DNA of 64,000 bases from Enchytraeus crypticus (Eukaryota > Annelida > Clitellata > Enchytraeida > Enchytraeidae), in assembly GCA_905160935.1 (NCBI GenBank), contig CAJHZI010000200.1, positions 1,082,501-1,146,500 on the forward strand. Direction: 5' to 3'. Numbering within the stretch: position 1 is the stretch's first letter; each line of letters starts with the position of its first letter. The notes under the pieces were generated by a model. The model was not told where the DNA came from. It saw nothing but the letters and a program-made list of their open reading frames with translations, and did no database searches. This document shows positions 33,763 through 44,956 of this stretch, in pieces. Made by a program: the position numbers and the translations under genes.

Positions 33763-34750
33763 GCAAGTACCAAATTACTTTTACTGTAATTTCAATTACA
33801 GGCAAATATTGTTTCACTGATTTAGTTCTGTCAAAGATACAAATCCACTCAGTGCTTCTACCAAAGTTCTACACTCACTATAGTATTCACTCTCTATCAA
33901 CAAATTGATCATACATTAAAAGCTGTACCTACACTAAACCTAATGTAATCCTAAACCTGCGAAAATACTGTGCGGATTTCTGTTCTAGGTAATTTCTCTT
34001 TGAGTTCCAACTTTAATCAGAATTTTAGTTTTCATATATGAAAATATTGTAAGAACTAAATATATATTATTAAATAAATAATATATTATTAAATAATATA
34101 TTATTAAATAATATATATTATTTAATAAATAGTATATCGATAAATATATATTAATTTATGTAGCTGGACTGAACCTAAGAATTTTTACCCCTGAAGAAAA
34201 CACTTCATAATTTTTGTGCTGATTTCTGTTTGTCATGTAAATTTCCACTCACGATCCTTTCATGTGCAATCATACATATTTTCTTTCACTGAATTATATG
34301 CCGTACAGGTCAATATATACCCTATTGCGCCTCGTTCCTACTTTTTTGATTGACTATGCGGTGCATGGCTTGCGTGGCTGAATTATACTGCCGTTTTGAG
34401 AGCTTTACGGATTCATTAGTTTCATTTTAGTCGCAGGCTATTGTGACTAGAACGGCTATCCTTGAGTGCGACAGCTATTAATAAATTAAAAGCTAAATAA
34501 TCAGTAGAGTCGCTTTCTTCAATATTTGCACTAGTGTTGACTCCAACAGTAGCTAGGAAGTACTTTAAGTTATAATGATAAGTATGAAGTACGTATCTTT
34601 AAGTTTCTTTCTGGCTTTGAAATTTTTTAAAAGTAGACAAAACTAATTGCAGAAATATAATTATCCAGAAAAGAATGGATTGTTTGGTCGCTCGTTTAGT
34701 AAAATATAGTGAACAGAAATGTATACTTTTCAAGATATAGGTCTATCTCT
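33763..34750. other. Intron with AT-rich repeats
   Basis: Bases 34055-34155 are tandem attattaaataatata-type words. The rest is unassigned. Confidence 0.45.
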
Positions 34751-34751
34751 C

Positions 34752-34835
34752 TTTCTTAGTGCACTGTCTACTGGCAGGTCCATGGTATATAACGCCTCCA
34801 CTCTTCTCTGTCTTCCGCTTTCCTCTTCATCGATT
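34752..34835 (-). repeat. SINE-T tail, minus copy
   Basis: ctctttcttagtgcactgtc, tactggcaggtccatggtat and ataacgcctccactcttctc. Confidence 0.82.
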
Positions 34836-34914
34836 GTTTGTTATAACAAATATGCTATATAACTTGCAATTATATTTATTATTCATATTTATAAATGATA
34901 CTAAGTATGATATG

Positions 34915-35285
34915 GGTTTGGTGCACCGGTGTGGTTGGGACCACTGCATAATTATAGGGCAACCGCAAACAGTCTGCCACATGTACGTCAGAGGCGACTA
35001 AGGCAGGAGTTGAGGAAGGTAGAGGGGACCCACCTCCCCAAGAAATTTCTCCACGGGATTAAATGGCAGTTAATCCATTATAGAACTGAAGAAGGCAACG
35101 AGAAACCAGCTCAGAAGCCATATTATTCCCAAGCTCTGGGCTACATTAAGGTTGGAATAAGGCATAGCCATTTGTGAAGGGATTAACTTTTTATCGATGT
35201 TGTGCTCTGTATGGAGCGTGAAAAGCAGCATGTGAGTAGGAATTAGTACCTTGAATCTGCTGCTTAGCAGAACTCTAGAGAAAGA
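34915..35285 (+). repeat. Repeat R, plus copy
   Basis: ccggtgtggttgggaccact, aacgagaaaccagctcagaa and aaggcatagccatttgtgaa; about 75-80 percent like the copy at 30335 by eye. Confidence 0.83.
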
Positions 35286-35467
35286 GATTAACGAAAATAG
35301 CTATTTAAGCATAGTAAATCGAAAATACAAATTTAAAAAAAATTTCATTATTTAAATAATTTTATTTTTAATATTTATATTTTGTAATATGTATAAAAAA
35401 TATAATACATTCATTTGATTTATGGTTGTACTCTATGTTTTGTGTCTTGTTGAACACTTGCTTTTAG

Positions 35468-35869
35468 ATTCTTCAATGACAAACGGGTGCAATAAAACTT
35501 TCGATATTGGAATGCCAAGCGAGAATCAACTGAGTATAAATGGGTTACCGTGTGATCTAAAGTCAGTGACATTAAGTTCAGCTTACACATGTTTAAGAGA
35601 TGCAATGTATGAAAGAGAGAGCGGTTCAACAGACTTACACGAGCCAAGAGTTAACTGTATAGAAGAAGATTGTGTGGATATGAACAACGAAGCGTCAACA
35701 ACTGAAGAACTTAGACTGGCTGTCAGCGCAAGTGACAATGAAATCGATGACTCTAGCAGCGAACCTTCTGATGATGAGGAATTTAGTGACTTGCTACGTC
35801 GCTGCTATTCCAAATCCAGCAGTGACATTGTATTTTCATCAACTACTGTGCAAAAAGAAACGTCACAAG
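35468..35869 (+). CDS. Acidic exon B of the zinc-finger locus
   Basis: Starts after the acceptor ttgcttttag at 35467 with two bases of a split codon and ends at the donor acaag|gtttgg at 35870, leaving one base. It is therefore a symmetric 1-1 exon of 402 bases. The protein is acidic and Ser-rich, with no known domain, and ends with DDSSSEPSDDEEFSDLLRRC, then YSKS. This motif is shared with exons A, C and D. It follows finger exon 1 and precedes acidic exon C, and could be spliced to either without loss of frame. Function unknown; by position it is a regulatory or partner-binding segment of a finger protein. Confidence 0.7.
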
Positions 35870-36014
35870 GTTTGGCTGCTATTCTTTTATCTATCTCTCT
35901 CTCCCTTAAGTGTTCTGATAATGGGTAGGTCTAAGGTACATATCTGCTTTAATTCTGTTGTCATGCTCCATGAACATGCTCCATCGATTAACGAGTTAAT
36001 CATAAAAGACTAAA

Positions 36015-36180
36015 CTTACCCTCATCATAATGTGGCATATATGCCTGAGAACAATATGGCTTTTGAGGTGGTTTGCCATTGTCTTTCTCATATCGTGCTC
36101 AGTCTCCTCTTACAACACCTGCAGTTTACGGTTGGTCTAGTCTTCTGTAGCCCGGGAACAACACGGAATGCTCCTATACA
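36015..36180 (-). repeat. Repeat R fragment, minus
   Basis: tggcttttgaggtggtttgc, cattgtctttctcat and the end cccgggaacaacacgg. It lies in the intron between exons B and C. Confidence 0.65.
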
Positions 36181-36194
36181 AATTTTAAACGATC

Positions 36195-36355
36195 TATCTA
36201 TCTATCTATCTATCAATCAATCAGTCAATCAAGTAATTATTATCTATCATCGGATTCACAATGATAGGATAGCCTGCTCTCAGATAAGACACGAACACTC
36301 CATCGGCAATCAAGTAAACTATACTCTCTCTCTCTCTCTCTCTCGCTCTCGTTTA
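36195..36355. repeat. CTAT and TC microsatellites
   Basis: (ctat)n and (caat)n tracts at 36195-36232, and a TC run at 36326-36352. Confidence 0.9.
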
Positions 36356-36643
36356 GAGAAATCGCTGTGATCTAATCTTCCTTCCTAGAGGTCCAATCAA
36401 TTGAAACACATCTTGATTTATTTATAATGATTTTTACATAAAACTCATATTTACACATTTACCTTTTACAATAACACTCGAATCTTACAATTAAAACCAA
36501 ATTGTAATAACTGATCTATATATTGAATTGATCTGTGTATTGACTGATATAGCTGTATTGAATGATGTATAGCTGTATTAATTGATGTCTTCAAATCAAA
36601 GAAAACTCTTCTGATTTGATTTCTCTTGATTGTTTTTCTACAG

Positions 36644-37120
36644 CTTATGGAATGAAAGATATTGATATACCGTCAACAGCTTCTAAACCTACGAACAGTT
36701 TGCACGCGAGGACTGCACCAGACTGTGTAGTCATGTCTGGACAGTTGAGATGTTCTGCTGAGGATAAAGACAAATCTTACGAGACTCTTGAGAATGGTTC
36801 TGGGTTTGAAGTCAAGACAAAAGTTAAAAGTGAGGTAGTGGATTGTTCTGATAACGGTTCCTATGACAAAACCTCCTTTCAGGATCCTACAGAAGTTGAT
36901 TGCGATACTACTGTGATAGATACATTGCTAGAGAATGATCCTAGTGCTGCGACTTCTGTGATAGATCATCTTTCAAGAGAAAGTGACACGCAAATAGATG
37001 ACTTGAGCAATGATATATCAGACAGGGAAGAATTTACTGACTTGCTACAGAGCTGTTATCCTAAGTCAAACAGTGATTTTGCTACACCAGCTACTGACAT
37101 CAAGAAAGATACTTCTCAAG
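36644..37120 (+). CDS. Acidic exon C of the zinc-finger locus
   Basis: Acceptor tgtttttctacag at 36643; donor tctcaag|gtttga at 37121; symmetric phase 1-1, 477 bases. It encodes about 158 residues, acidic and Ser/Thr-rich. VKSE fits the psi-Lys-x-Glu SUMO-site pattern near residue 75. The end carries DDLSNDISDREEFTDLLQSC, then YPKS, the shared motif. The next finger exon on the strand is at 52554, with a Polinton in between. If that is the true downstream exon, the intron is 15.4 kb. Confidence 0.7.
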
Positions 37121-37199
37121 GTTTGATTCTGCTAGTATGCTAAGACTTCATTCAAGATTGAAAGACTTCAGAACTAAATATACAATCAATAAGTCAATC

Positions 37200-37690
37200 A
37201 ATAAGAATTTAACGTCCAGTTCCTCGCCATAAGGCAATGTCAGGGTCGTCTCTTGCAGACTCTGCATAAACAGACGCTAAAACATCGCACGATGAGTATA
37301 CAAAGACCACAATAGAAATCGGGATAAAAGCAGTGCAAGTCCAAGATCCTAGACTAGTGGTCAAAATATAGATTTTTGGCGGAAAGAGATGGGTTTTCAG
37401 CTTGCCCAGGAATGTACTAAAATAATTACAAATCGAAGATCTTGTGGCAGAGAGTTCCATATTATTGAAGCAGAAAACATGGAAGAGCGTCTGCACATGG
37501 CAGATTTAATGTTTGGAACCGTAGGAAGGTTTTACTGGAGGAATGAAGACTACGAGAGAGTTCATAGATAGATAAAAGGTCAGATAGAAAAGATGGCTTA
37601 CCATAATGTAATACTCTGAAAGTGAAAGAAGCTATCTTGAATTTTATTCTTTCAGAGACTGGAAGCCAGTGTAGTTTCAATCTAAATCAG
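37200..37690 (-). pseudogene. LINE-A-like 3' fragment
   Basis: Starts with aatttaacgtccagttcctc, the reverse complement of the element end seen at 63960-64000. The minus frame at 37462-37680 reads LHWLPVSERIKFKIASFTFR and then YGKPSFLSDLLS, the LINE-A C-terminal region, broken before its end. It lies in the intron after exon C. Confidence 0.85.
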
Positions 37691-38217
37691 ATGATGTTGC
37701 GTTTCATGGATTGAGTACCACTCCGCTACTGCTAGCTTAAATCAGTTTTCTCAACTGCTGTGTTTTACTTTTGTTTACAAGCGGCTTAATTATAATAGCT
37801 GTTCACTGCGCTATAAAAAAGACTTTGCTCAGCTTGCTAGCTAAGCTGAGTGACTAGCAAGCTCTGTGGGCTTCCGTTTGAAGAAAAAATATTAACAGAA
37901 CATTGGAAATCTCATGCATTTTTATTTAATAACTTAAAAGTTTTAGTCGTAGAATCTTGAAATTTGGTATACAATCTAATAATGCTATTCTACACCTACT
38001 GTAAATATTTGATAAAGATGCTTGAAACATAAAAGACGAAACGTGCATGAGACATAAAACAGCTACAATTACACAGCTACACAGCTTTAAGTCAACCAGC
38101 TGCGCACGTTATAAAGAACTAGACTATAGCTAACGACTCGAGCTAATTGAGCTCGAGTCGTTACTGCAGTCGTTACCCAGCTGATCATTGCTAAACCCTG
38201 CAGGAGAGACGCAGTAG
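37691..38217. other. Spacer with two palindromes
   Basis: ctcagcttgctagctaagct-gag near 37827-37849 and a longer one at 38131-38163 (listed separately). Otherwise unassigned. Confidence 0.5.
38131..38163. repeat. 14-bp perfect inverted repeat
   Basis: taacgactcgagct and agctcgagtcgtta face each other across five bases. Confidence 0.88.
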
Positions 38218-38350
38218 AGTTGGGAATTTTGTTCGATTCGGTTAGATTTGCTGAAAATGAAAGTTCGGTTCGGGTTCGGTTAGCATTCAACAATTCGAGA
38301 ATTTGGTTCGGTTCGGCTTTCTTGAAACCAGGGTTCGGGTTCGGTTCTAT
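38218..38350. repeat. TTCGG-rich dispersed repeat
   Basis: Repeated gttcggttcgggttcggtt words, counterpart in reverse of gaaccgaacccgaa near 1110. Such stretches are mobile-element derived in many genomes; the class is not identified. Confidence 0.6.
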
Positions 38351-38374
38351 TCTCATCTCTAAACTGCAGCCCTG

Positions 38375-38467
38375 CAGCTGTATCTGTCTTGCAGGCTTTA
38401 GCTGCTGGGCTGCAAACTTAGCAGCTGTGTCTGTCTTGCAGGCTTTAGCTGCTGGGCTGCAAACTTT
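38375..38467 (+). repeat. 46-bp direct repeat
   Basis: Two copies of a unit with ctgtcttgcaggctttagct and gctgggctgcaaactt. Confidence 0.85.
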
Positions 38468-38924
38468 TTTTATGCATAGTGTAAGCCCTGTAGGTCGGAC
38501 TTAGCTTATTCAGTGTTCTACGTTAGCATTAGAAAGACACAGCGAAGATGGCGGCTACATTCATAAATATTACAGAGCAGAAAGAATTCGTTAAGGACAC
38601 TAATGATCTTCATTGTTTTATGCTAGAACTATGTTAGAATTATGTTAGAGAGAAGAAAGAGGTAAACGTGTCTAATGCTATAAAGTACTCTAACACTGAA
38701 AAGAGGCAGTTAATCTATTTTCTGGTTACCTGTTCATTTTATATTGGGTAACAGTTAATATATTAGCTGCATCATAAAGTAACTACTGTTCTGAATTCAT
38801 GGATGTGAAAATAGAGATCCGATTACTGGATACTGCGTATTCGTATTATTGATGAATTGACACGTAGACATTTACAGAAAGTTTTTCACAGCAGTTGAGT
38901 AGCTGCTAGCTGTAGAGAATCTGC

Positions 38925-38972
38925 TACCCAGCTATTTCTCCATGTGGAGAAATAGCTTCGTAGCAGGACAGG
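38925..38972. repeat. Hairpin near the left side of the Polinton
   Basis: gctatttctcca, tg, tggagaaatagc is a perfect 12-bp stem. Outer arms ctgctac and gtagcag extend it, imperfectly, to about 47 bases. Confidence 0.85.
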
Positions 38973-39132
38973 CTGTTCAACTGTAAACCTCAGCTACATG
39001 TATACAGCTATTAATAATAATCTGCTGCACATTGGCTTGTGCAGTTCAGATTCAATAATGGAGTGGTAGTCATTCCACGAGAGCCATCTATTGGTAGACA
39101 AGATGAGAAATGTTCTGAAAAAAGTTGATTTT

Positions 39133-39162
39133 TATTTAAATAAATTTTCTTGGCAATATAAA
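39133..39162 (+). promoter_or_regulatory. Polinton start-region motif, polymerase gene
   Basis: tttatttaaataaattttct then tggcaatataaa touching ATG. It shares both blocks with the motifs at 51575, 43339 (-) and, more loosely, 46326 (-). Confidence 0.65.
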
Positions 39163-42100
39163 ATGGAAACTAAAACCGTTGTTCCACTGAAGACTATCGT
39201 AAGAGAAAGAGGGTTTCGTGGATATTCAAGAATGCGTAGGGCTGAATTAGTAGCTCTATTAAATCCACTAATTCAAGATACCTGCGATCCAAATATTACA
39301 ACTCCACTTCATCAGCCCAGTGTACATTTACCTGTGGTGAAGATGGAGGATCACTCAGCTGATAACGTAAAGTGTACCGAGGGGAAGGCCAAATCCAAAT
39401 TACGCGAATTTGCTGATTTTTTGATTAATTTAATACCTGAATCTGCAAGAAGGAAAATTAATGAAAAAGTGGATGCACTTAAATCAGTGTTTAATCAGTA
39501 TTTTTAAGAAAAAATACGAAATTCGCGAAACTAAATCAGCTCTAAAGGGATTTACAACGCAGTACACCATAGATGGTAGAGAGAAGGTGGATGCGGTGTC
39601 ATTTCTTAATTATATTAAGCCAAATGTGGTAAATTTCTTGAACAACAATCATCAGACAAAAGTTAATCCAATATTCACATGTACAATGGAAAGGGTACAT
39701 TTGAAGACAGGGGAGACTACATAGTCTGACGCCCCTTTTCTTTCAAAAACTGAAATAATTTTACCATCCACAGATGCTGCAGCGGTGTTTGAAAAGACTA
39801 AAGGTAAAAATGTTAGAATCGATGGCTAATTTTCAGACGCGGGGTAGTAATTTGAGATTTAGAAGGGTGATGAAATTAGAAATCAATACTGTCGAATACA
39901 AACCACTCCGAGGTAGTTCCTATATTAAATTCCTGAAAAATTAGCTAAAAGGGAGGCTATTATAAATATGAAGAATGAAGATGAATAATGTTTCAAATGG
40001 TGTGTAACACGAGTCTTAAAAAAAAAAAAAAAAATCCACAGTGTATTACTAAGCTAGTGATTGAGCAATCTGAAAAATTTAACTCGAGTGGGGTTAAGTT
40101 TCCAGTTAATTTGAAAGATATTGATAAATTTGAAAAGAATAATAACATGTCTATTCATGTGTTTGGATATGAAAAGCTTGGACGTGGGGCAAAGAAGAAA
40201 TAATACCATTAAGGATTTCAACATTTAATAGTCAAAACGCAGTAGATTTGTTACTAATTTCAGAAGATGAGATTAATCATTACTGCTGGATTAAAAACTT
40301 TAATAGATTGATGTCAACAGGAAATCATCATGCAATGCATTACTGTAGGAGATGCTTAAACGGTGTCACCAATGCAGATGCTCTTATAATCACAATGAGT
40401 ATTGTTCACAGCATGACGCTCAAAAAATAGAGTTACCTAAACCTGGAACGTTTATGAATTTCGGACACTATAAAAAATCCACGAGAATGCCATTCATCGT
40501 TTATGCAGATTTTTGAGTCATTCATAAAACCTATTGATATATACCCTAACCCATACCAGAAGCACACGCCTAGTTCATTCTGTTATTACATCAAGTGTTT
40601 TGATGATAGCATTTATTCGCAAGCTCCAGTCACTTTTACTGCAAAGAATGAGGATGATGAATAAATGAATATTTGCTTAAATATTCTTTGACGGGTTAGA
40701 GAAAAATATTAAAGAAATATACAATCAGTTCAAGTTTCCTAAACCAATGATATTCGATGAATCTGCCGCGAAGAAATTTAATGAAGCAACACTGTGTCAT
40801 ATATGCGAAAAAGAGTTGGGTGGCGATCGTGTTAGCGATCACTGTAATTTCTCTGGCAAATTCCGGGAGCAGGCTACAATGAATGTAATTTATACTACAA
40901 GATTCCAAAATTCTTTCCAGTAGTTTTTCACAATGTATCTGGATACGACAGTCATTTATTTATAAAGAAGTTGGCAGGTGGAAACATTAATTGCATTCCG
41001 TGTAATGAAGAAAAGTATATCAGCTTCTCTAGGCAAGTGTTGGTGGACGAATTTTTAAATAAAGAAGGTAAGAAAACCCAAGTGAAACGAGAATTGCGGT
41101 TTATCGACAGCTTTAGGTTTATGGCTTCGAGTCTAGACACACTTTCAAAGAATCTAAGTAAAGATCAGTGTAAAAATATTGCAAGTAAGTACTCTGGAAA
41201 GCAATTGGATTTGCTTTTGAGAAAAGGAGTTTACCCATACGATTATGTAAGTTTGTTAGAAAGACTTGATGAAACTAAACTACCGCCAAAGGATGTTTTC
41301 TACTCAAAACTTAACGATACCAATATCAGTGATGAAGACTATAAACACGCACAGACTGTTTGGAGAGAGTTTGGTAGTAATACATTTCGAGACTATCACG
41401 ACTTGTACAATATATCTGATGTTCTTTTACTAGCAGATGTCTTTGAAAATTTTAGAGATCTTTGTATGACCCACTATAAATTGGATCCTGCATGGTACTA
41501 TACTTCGCCAGGACTGGCTTGGAATGCTGCGTTAAAATTAACTAAAGTTGTACTCGAATTGTTGAGTGATTACGACATGCTATTGATGATTAATATGGAA
41601 TTAGAGGTGGCGTAAGTACTATATCAAACCGATTCGCAAAAGCTAATAATAAATACATGGATGGAAATTTTAACGTTGATGAACCTTCCAAATTTATCAA
41701 ATACCTAGACTCGAATAACCTTTATGGGTACTCGATGGGTAAGCCCCTACCCACACACGGGTTCGAATGGATGACAGAAAAAGAACTGGAGAACTGGAAA
41801 GAAATGAAGTGTATCCTCGAAGTTGACTTGGAATATCCTGCAGCGCTGCACGACCTACTTAATGACTACCCTTTAGCCCCCGAAATTGTGAAAGTGAATA
41901 AAGTTAAGAAATTGATACCGAATTTGAATGATAAAACAAAGTACATATTGCATTACGAGATTTAAAACTATACGAATGCTTAGGACTGAAAATTACTAAA
42001 ATACATAGAGGCATAAAATTTGAAGAAAGTCCATGGCTTAAGACATACATCGATTTAAACACTCAGCTACGCACTAAGGCTGCCAACCATTTTGAAAAAG

Positions 42101-42883
42101 ATTTCTTTAAACTAATGAACAATAGCGTCATTGGCAAGACTATGGAAAATATGGAAAATAGGATAGATTTCAGATTGGTTGATGATAGGAAAAAGGCTGT
42201 TAAATTGGCTGCAAAGCCGTACTATGACCGAACAGTGATATTTGACGAAAACCTTGTTGGCGTTCACATGAGAAAAACTAAATTGCTGTATAATAAGCCA
42301 ATCTATCTAGGTATGACAATATTAGATTTAAGTAAAACTTTGATGTACGACTTTCGCTATAATTTACATAAAAGGAAAAATACAACGAAAAAGCCAAACT
42401 ATTGTTTACAGACACGGATTCTTTGATGTATGAAATACAGATGGAAGACTTTTACACAGATATATCGAATGACGTTGAACTCAGATTTGACACTAGCGAT
42501 TTTCCTAGAGTTCATCCCTCAGGTATTAAGACTGGAATTAACAAGAAAGTCATTGGAATGTTTAAGGTTGAAGCTTGTGGGAAGGAAATTGAAGAATTTG
42601 TTGGATTGAGAGCAATGCTGTACTCGTATAGATTGGCAGATGAGGAACACAAGAAATGTAAAGGAGTTAAAAAGAATGTTGTTGAAAGAACAATAATGCA
42701 TGATGATTATAGAAATTGTCTGTTTGAGAAAAGAGAAGCATGAATGTCATCAGATCTCACTTTCATGACGTTTACAGTGAACAAGTAACTAAAGTTGCTC
42801 TCAGCGCTGATGATGACAAGCGAGACATTTCAGACGATGGGATACATACTTTTGCGTATGGTCATTGTAGATTAGGTGAATAA
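39163..42883 (+). pseudogene. Protein-primed family-B DNA polymerase, broken
   Basis: The replicative polymerase of the element; family members copy linear DNA from a protein primer. ATG at 39163. The N-terminal part has a SAP-like region (LKTIVRERGFRGYS, about residues 8-35). An exonuclease-type YADF is at about 40498, with a frame change just after it. The palm motif A is DSNNLYGYSM (about 41708), the motif B region is NSVIGKTMENM (about 42124), and motif C DTDS is at 42411-42422. The reading frame changes or stops at roughly ten places (near 39507, 39724, 40203, 40430, 40505, 40670, 40920, 41600, 41965, 42405 and 42740). The overall length of 3.7 kb fits the family's usual size of about 1100-1300 residues. 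As it stands it cannot make a polymerase. Confidence 0.92.
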
Positions 42884-43059
42884 ATATAAACGTATTTTAC
42901 AGCTAAGTTTGTCAAATATAAGTTTCATTGCAAACATGCATTAATATTTTCAAACCACATTTGGTTTGGAAATAATTCCTTTACAACCAGATAACCAGAT
43001 AACCAGATAGCTCCAGCATCATCGCTATCTGTATTGCAACCATCACTCTGCATACCACA

Positions 43060-43338
43060 TTACTTCATAATTAATTGAGTCATAAAATAATTGATTTCTC
43101 TTACTGTAAACTCAAATCTTTCAGGGTTCTTTTCCAACTCTTTCTCTGTAATATATTCATTAATCTTTTTAGTAGACCATATTTGTAGAGGGGTATCGTC
43201 CTCATTTTGTACAACGTATAGTATATACGATTTACCAAATTTTGTATTTAAGGTTTTCAATCCCTTTAAAATATATTTTTCTCCAATTTTGAGATTTTGA
43301 AATTTGAATATTTGCGAGTTTGAGTTTGTAGATGTCAT
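43060..43338 (-). CDS. Small Polinton protein, SSB-like by position
   Basis: An intact 92-codon frame from the ATG at 43338, which follows the tacatatataaa start motif. The sequence includes FKFQNLKIGEKYILKGL, TKFGKSYILYVVQ and LQIWSTKKINEYI. Similar short proteins with a K-x-Y..TKYG pattern accompany Polinton polymerases and have been suggested to bind DNA, but I recognise no certain domain; the function is inferred. It is convergent with the polymerase gene, with about 175 bases between stops. It is one of the few genes of the element without lesions. Confidence 0.7.
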   Translation of the reverse strand: MTSTNSNSQIFKFQNLKIGEKYILKGLKTLNTKFGKSYILYVVQNEDDTPLQIWSTKKINEYITEKELEKNPERFEFTVREINYFMTQLIMK

Positions 43339-43372
43339 TTTATATATGTAAGAAAATTTATTTAAATCAAAA
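43339..43372 (-). promoter_or_regulatory. Polinton start-region motif, small ORF
   Basis: On the minus strand: gatttaaataaattttctta, then catatataaa and ATG. It is almost the same as the motif before the polymerase gene. Confidence 0.65.
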
Positions 43373-43416
43373 TTAATATTTATAGAGATTTCGAAATTTT
43401 TACAAACTCTTTCTTT

Positions 43417-44335
43417 AAGCACTTTGCAAATGTTCTACGGGAATCCATTCATTAAATTTCTTACTGTAACCCACCCATTTAACCAAGGCGTGTTCCACAC
43501 CTTCAATCCTTTTCCTTTGTAAAATCTTTTCAATTCTATATAATTCTTGATTAGTTTTCTGAAGTTCCTCTGTGTAGAAATCTCCCTCTAATACCTCACC
43601 AGATTGATCCCTTCAATATATACGTAACAGGCGATGTATACTTTACTTTGTCTGCAACGTACACCTCCTCGGACCAATTTGGTAGGAAACCCTTTTCAAA
43701 CGCGGCTGTAATCCGGCTAATTCGAACTCTGTCACCCACCTCAAATTTGTTCATGTTTCTATATATCTATATTTCCTACTATTAATTATAAATGCTTCGT
43801 TTTCCTTTTTACTCGCCTCAATGGGAGTCATTTTTATGGTCGAATGTTTCGTGTTGTTATACTCTGAAATTAAATCGTCAATCATATCAATCCAGTTTCT
43901 CGTGTTTTCCGCAGTAAATCTTTTCCACATCTTTTCCTTGATACTTCTATTGAATTGTTCGACGACTGTTGATTTATGTTCACCAATTGTAGAGTATCTA
44001 TTAATATCAAGTTTCTTTAACCAATCATCCATGTTTTTGTTGTAAAATTCCTTACCCTGATCAACTCATAAATGCATAGGTTGTCTTCCAGATGATGACA
44101 ATATTCATTTAAACGTCTCTGTTGTTGTTTCACCTCTATTGTCTTTCAACGGAACGCTCTATGCATACTTGGAAAATATATCAATGACGTTAAGCATGTA
44201 TCTGTAGCCCTTATTAACTCTATAACTCTACTCCATTCCTGCATTTCGATTAAATCTGCTGCCCATATCTCGTCAACTTCAAACACATGAACTTGACGTC
44301 TCGTATAAATTTTCTACGAATCGGTTTGTGTAATT
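43417..44335 (-). pseudogene. Retroviral-type (rve) integrase with chromodomain, broken
   Basis: The integrase that inserts Polintons. In order on the minus strand: an EIWAADLIEM box (first Asp) near 44265, a second Asp in a VDQG-type box near 44060, then the open piece 43751-44032 with the third catalytic residue in HKSTVVEQFNRSIKEK and the NNTKHSTIKMTPIEA core end. Next comes an SH3-like NKFEVGDRVRISR region near 43730, and a C-terminal chromodomain (YRIEKILQRKR, LVKWVGYSKKFNEWIP) ending at the stop at 43417. At least three frame changes and an internal stop interrupt it. The N-terminal zinc-binding region was not seen. Confidence 0.87.
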
Positions 44336-44921
44336 CCTTTGCCAAATCTTCCAAGGGTCCAACGTTTCACTTCAAACCTTTTTCTTCGCTGGACCCCTCT
44401 AGACGTTTTTTGACTGGCCAAGACCAAACTTTACCTTATTTTTCTTGCCATGTTAAACTAGCTGAGCCATATTTCTTTGCGGACTATCAAATCTTGAATC
44501 ATGGACAATTTCGTATGATCGATTTTCCAAAGCTTTGGCGCTTATATTTCTGCTTGCAGTATCAAGATTTGCAGTATAAAACTGATCGTGCAATTTACAC
44601 ATTCCGTCCAACTCATTTATACCCTGATAGCCTTCGCGATTTTTCTGTTCGTACTTTGTGGCTGGTCCGCAGTACGAATACTTGTTTAGATTATTAAATG
44701 ATCCGTTGGGTACTCTCCACGTCTGGCAGGTAAATGTATTTCTCGAACTTGTTTCCAACTACCGATAACACCTTATTAAATACGTCCTGACCTGAGATGA
44801 ATCTTGACTTTCTTCTTCCACACACTCTGCAAACTGCACTCTGCCGTTTTCTGTTATTAGCAGTTAACCACTTTTGCGTCTGTATAGAATCTGTTTTCCT
44901 TTTACATTTCAAACAGTACAT
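44336..44921 (-). pseudogene. Minor virion protein: Cys-rich N-terminus and PLA2-like domain, broken
   Basis: ATG at 44921. The first piece (44694-44921) begins MYCLKCKRKT, with a second CRVCGRRKSRF pair: a zinc-ribbon-like CxxC..CxxC followed by a GQDVFNKVL-type segment. The second piece (44453-44758), in another frame, has NKYSYCGPATKYE and LDGMCKLHDQFY, the calcium-loop and His-Asp catalytic boxes of the parvovirus-type phospholipase A2 fold found in Polinton/adintovirus minor proteins. In related viruses such domains help virions cross membranes. The two pieces overlap out of frame, so the gene is broken near 44700-44750. Confidence 0.82.
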
Positions 44922-44956
44922 TTTAAATTACATTATAAAATTTTATAATGCAATTC

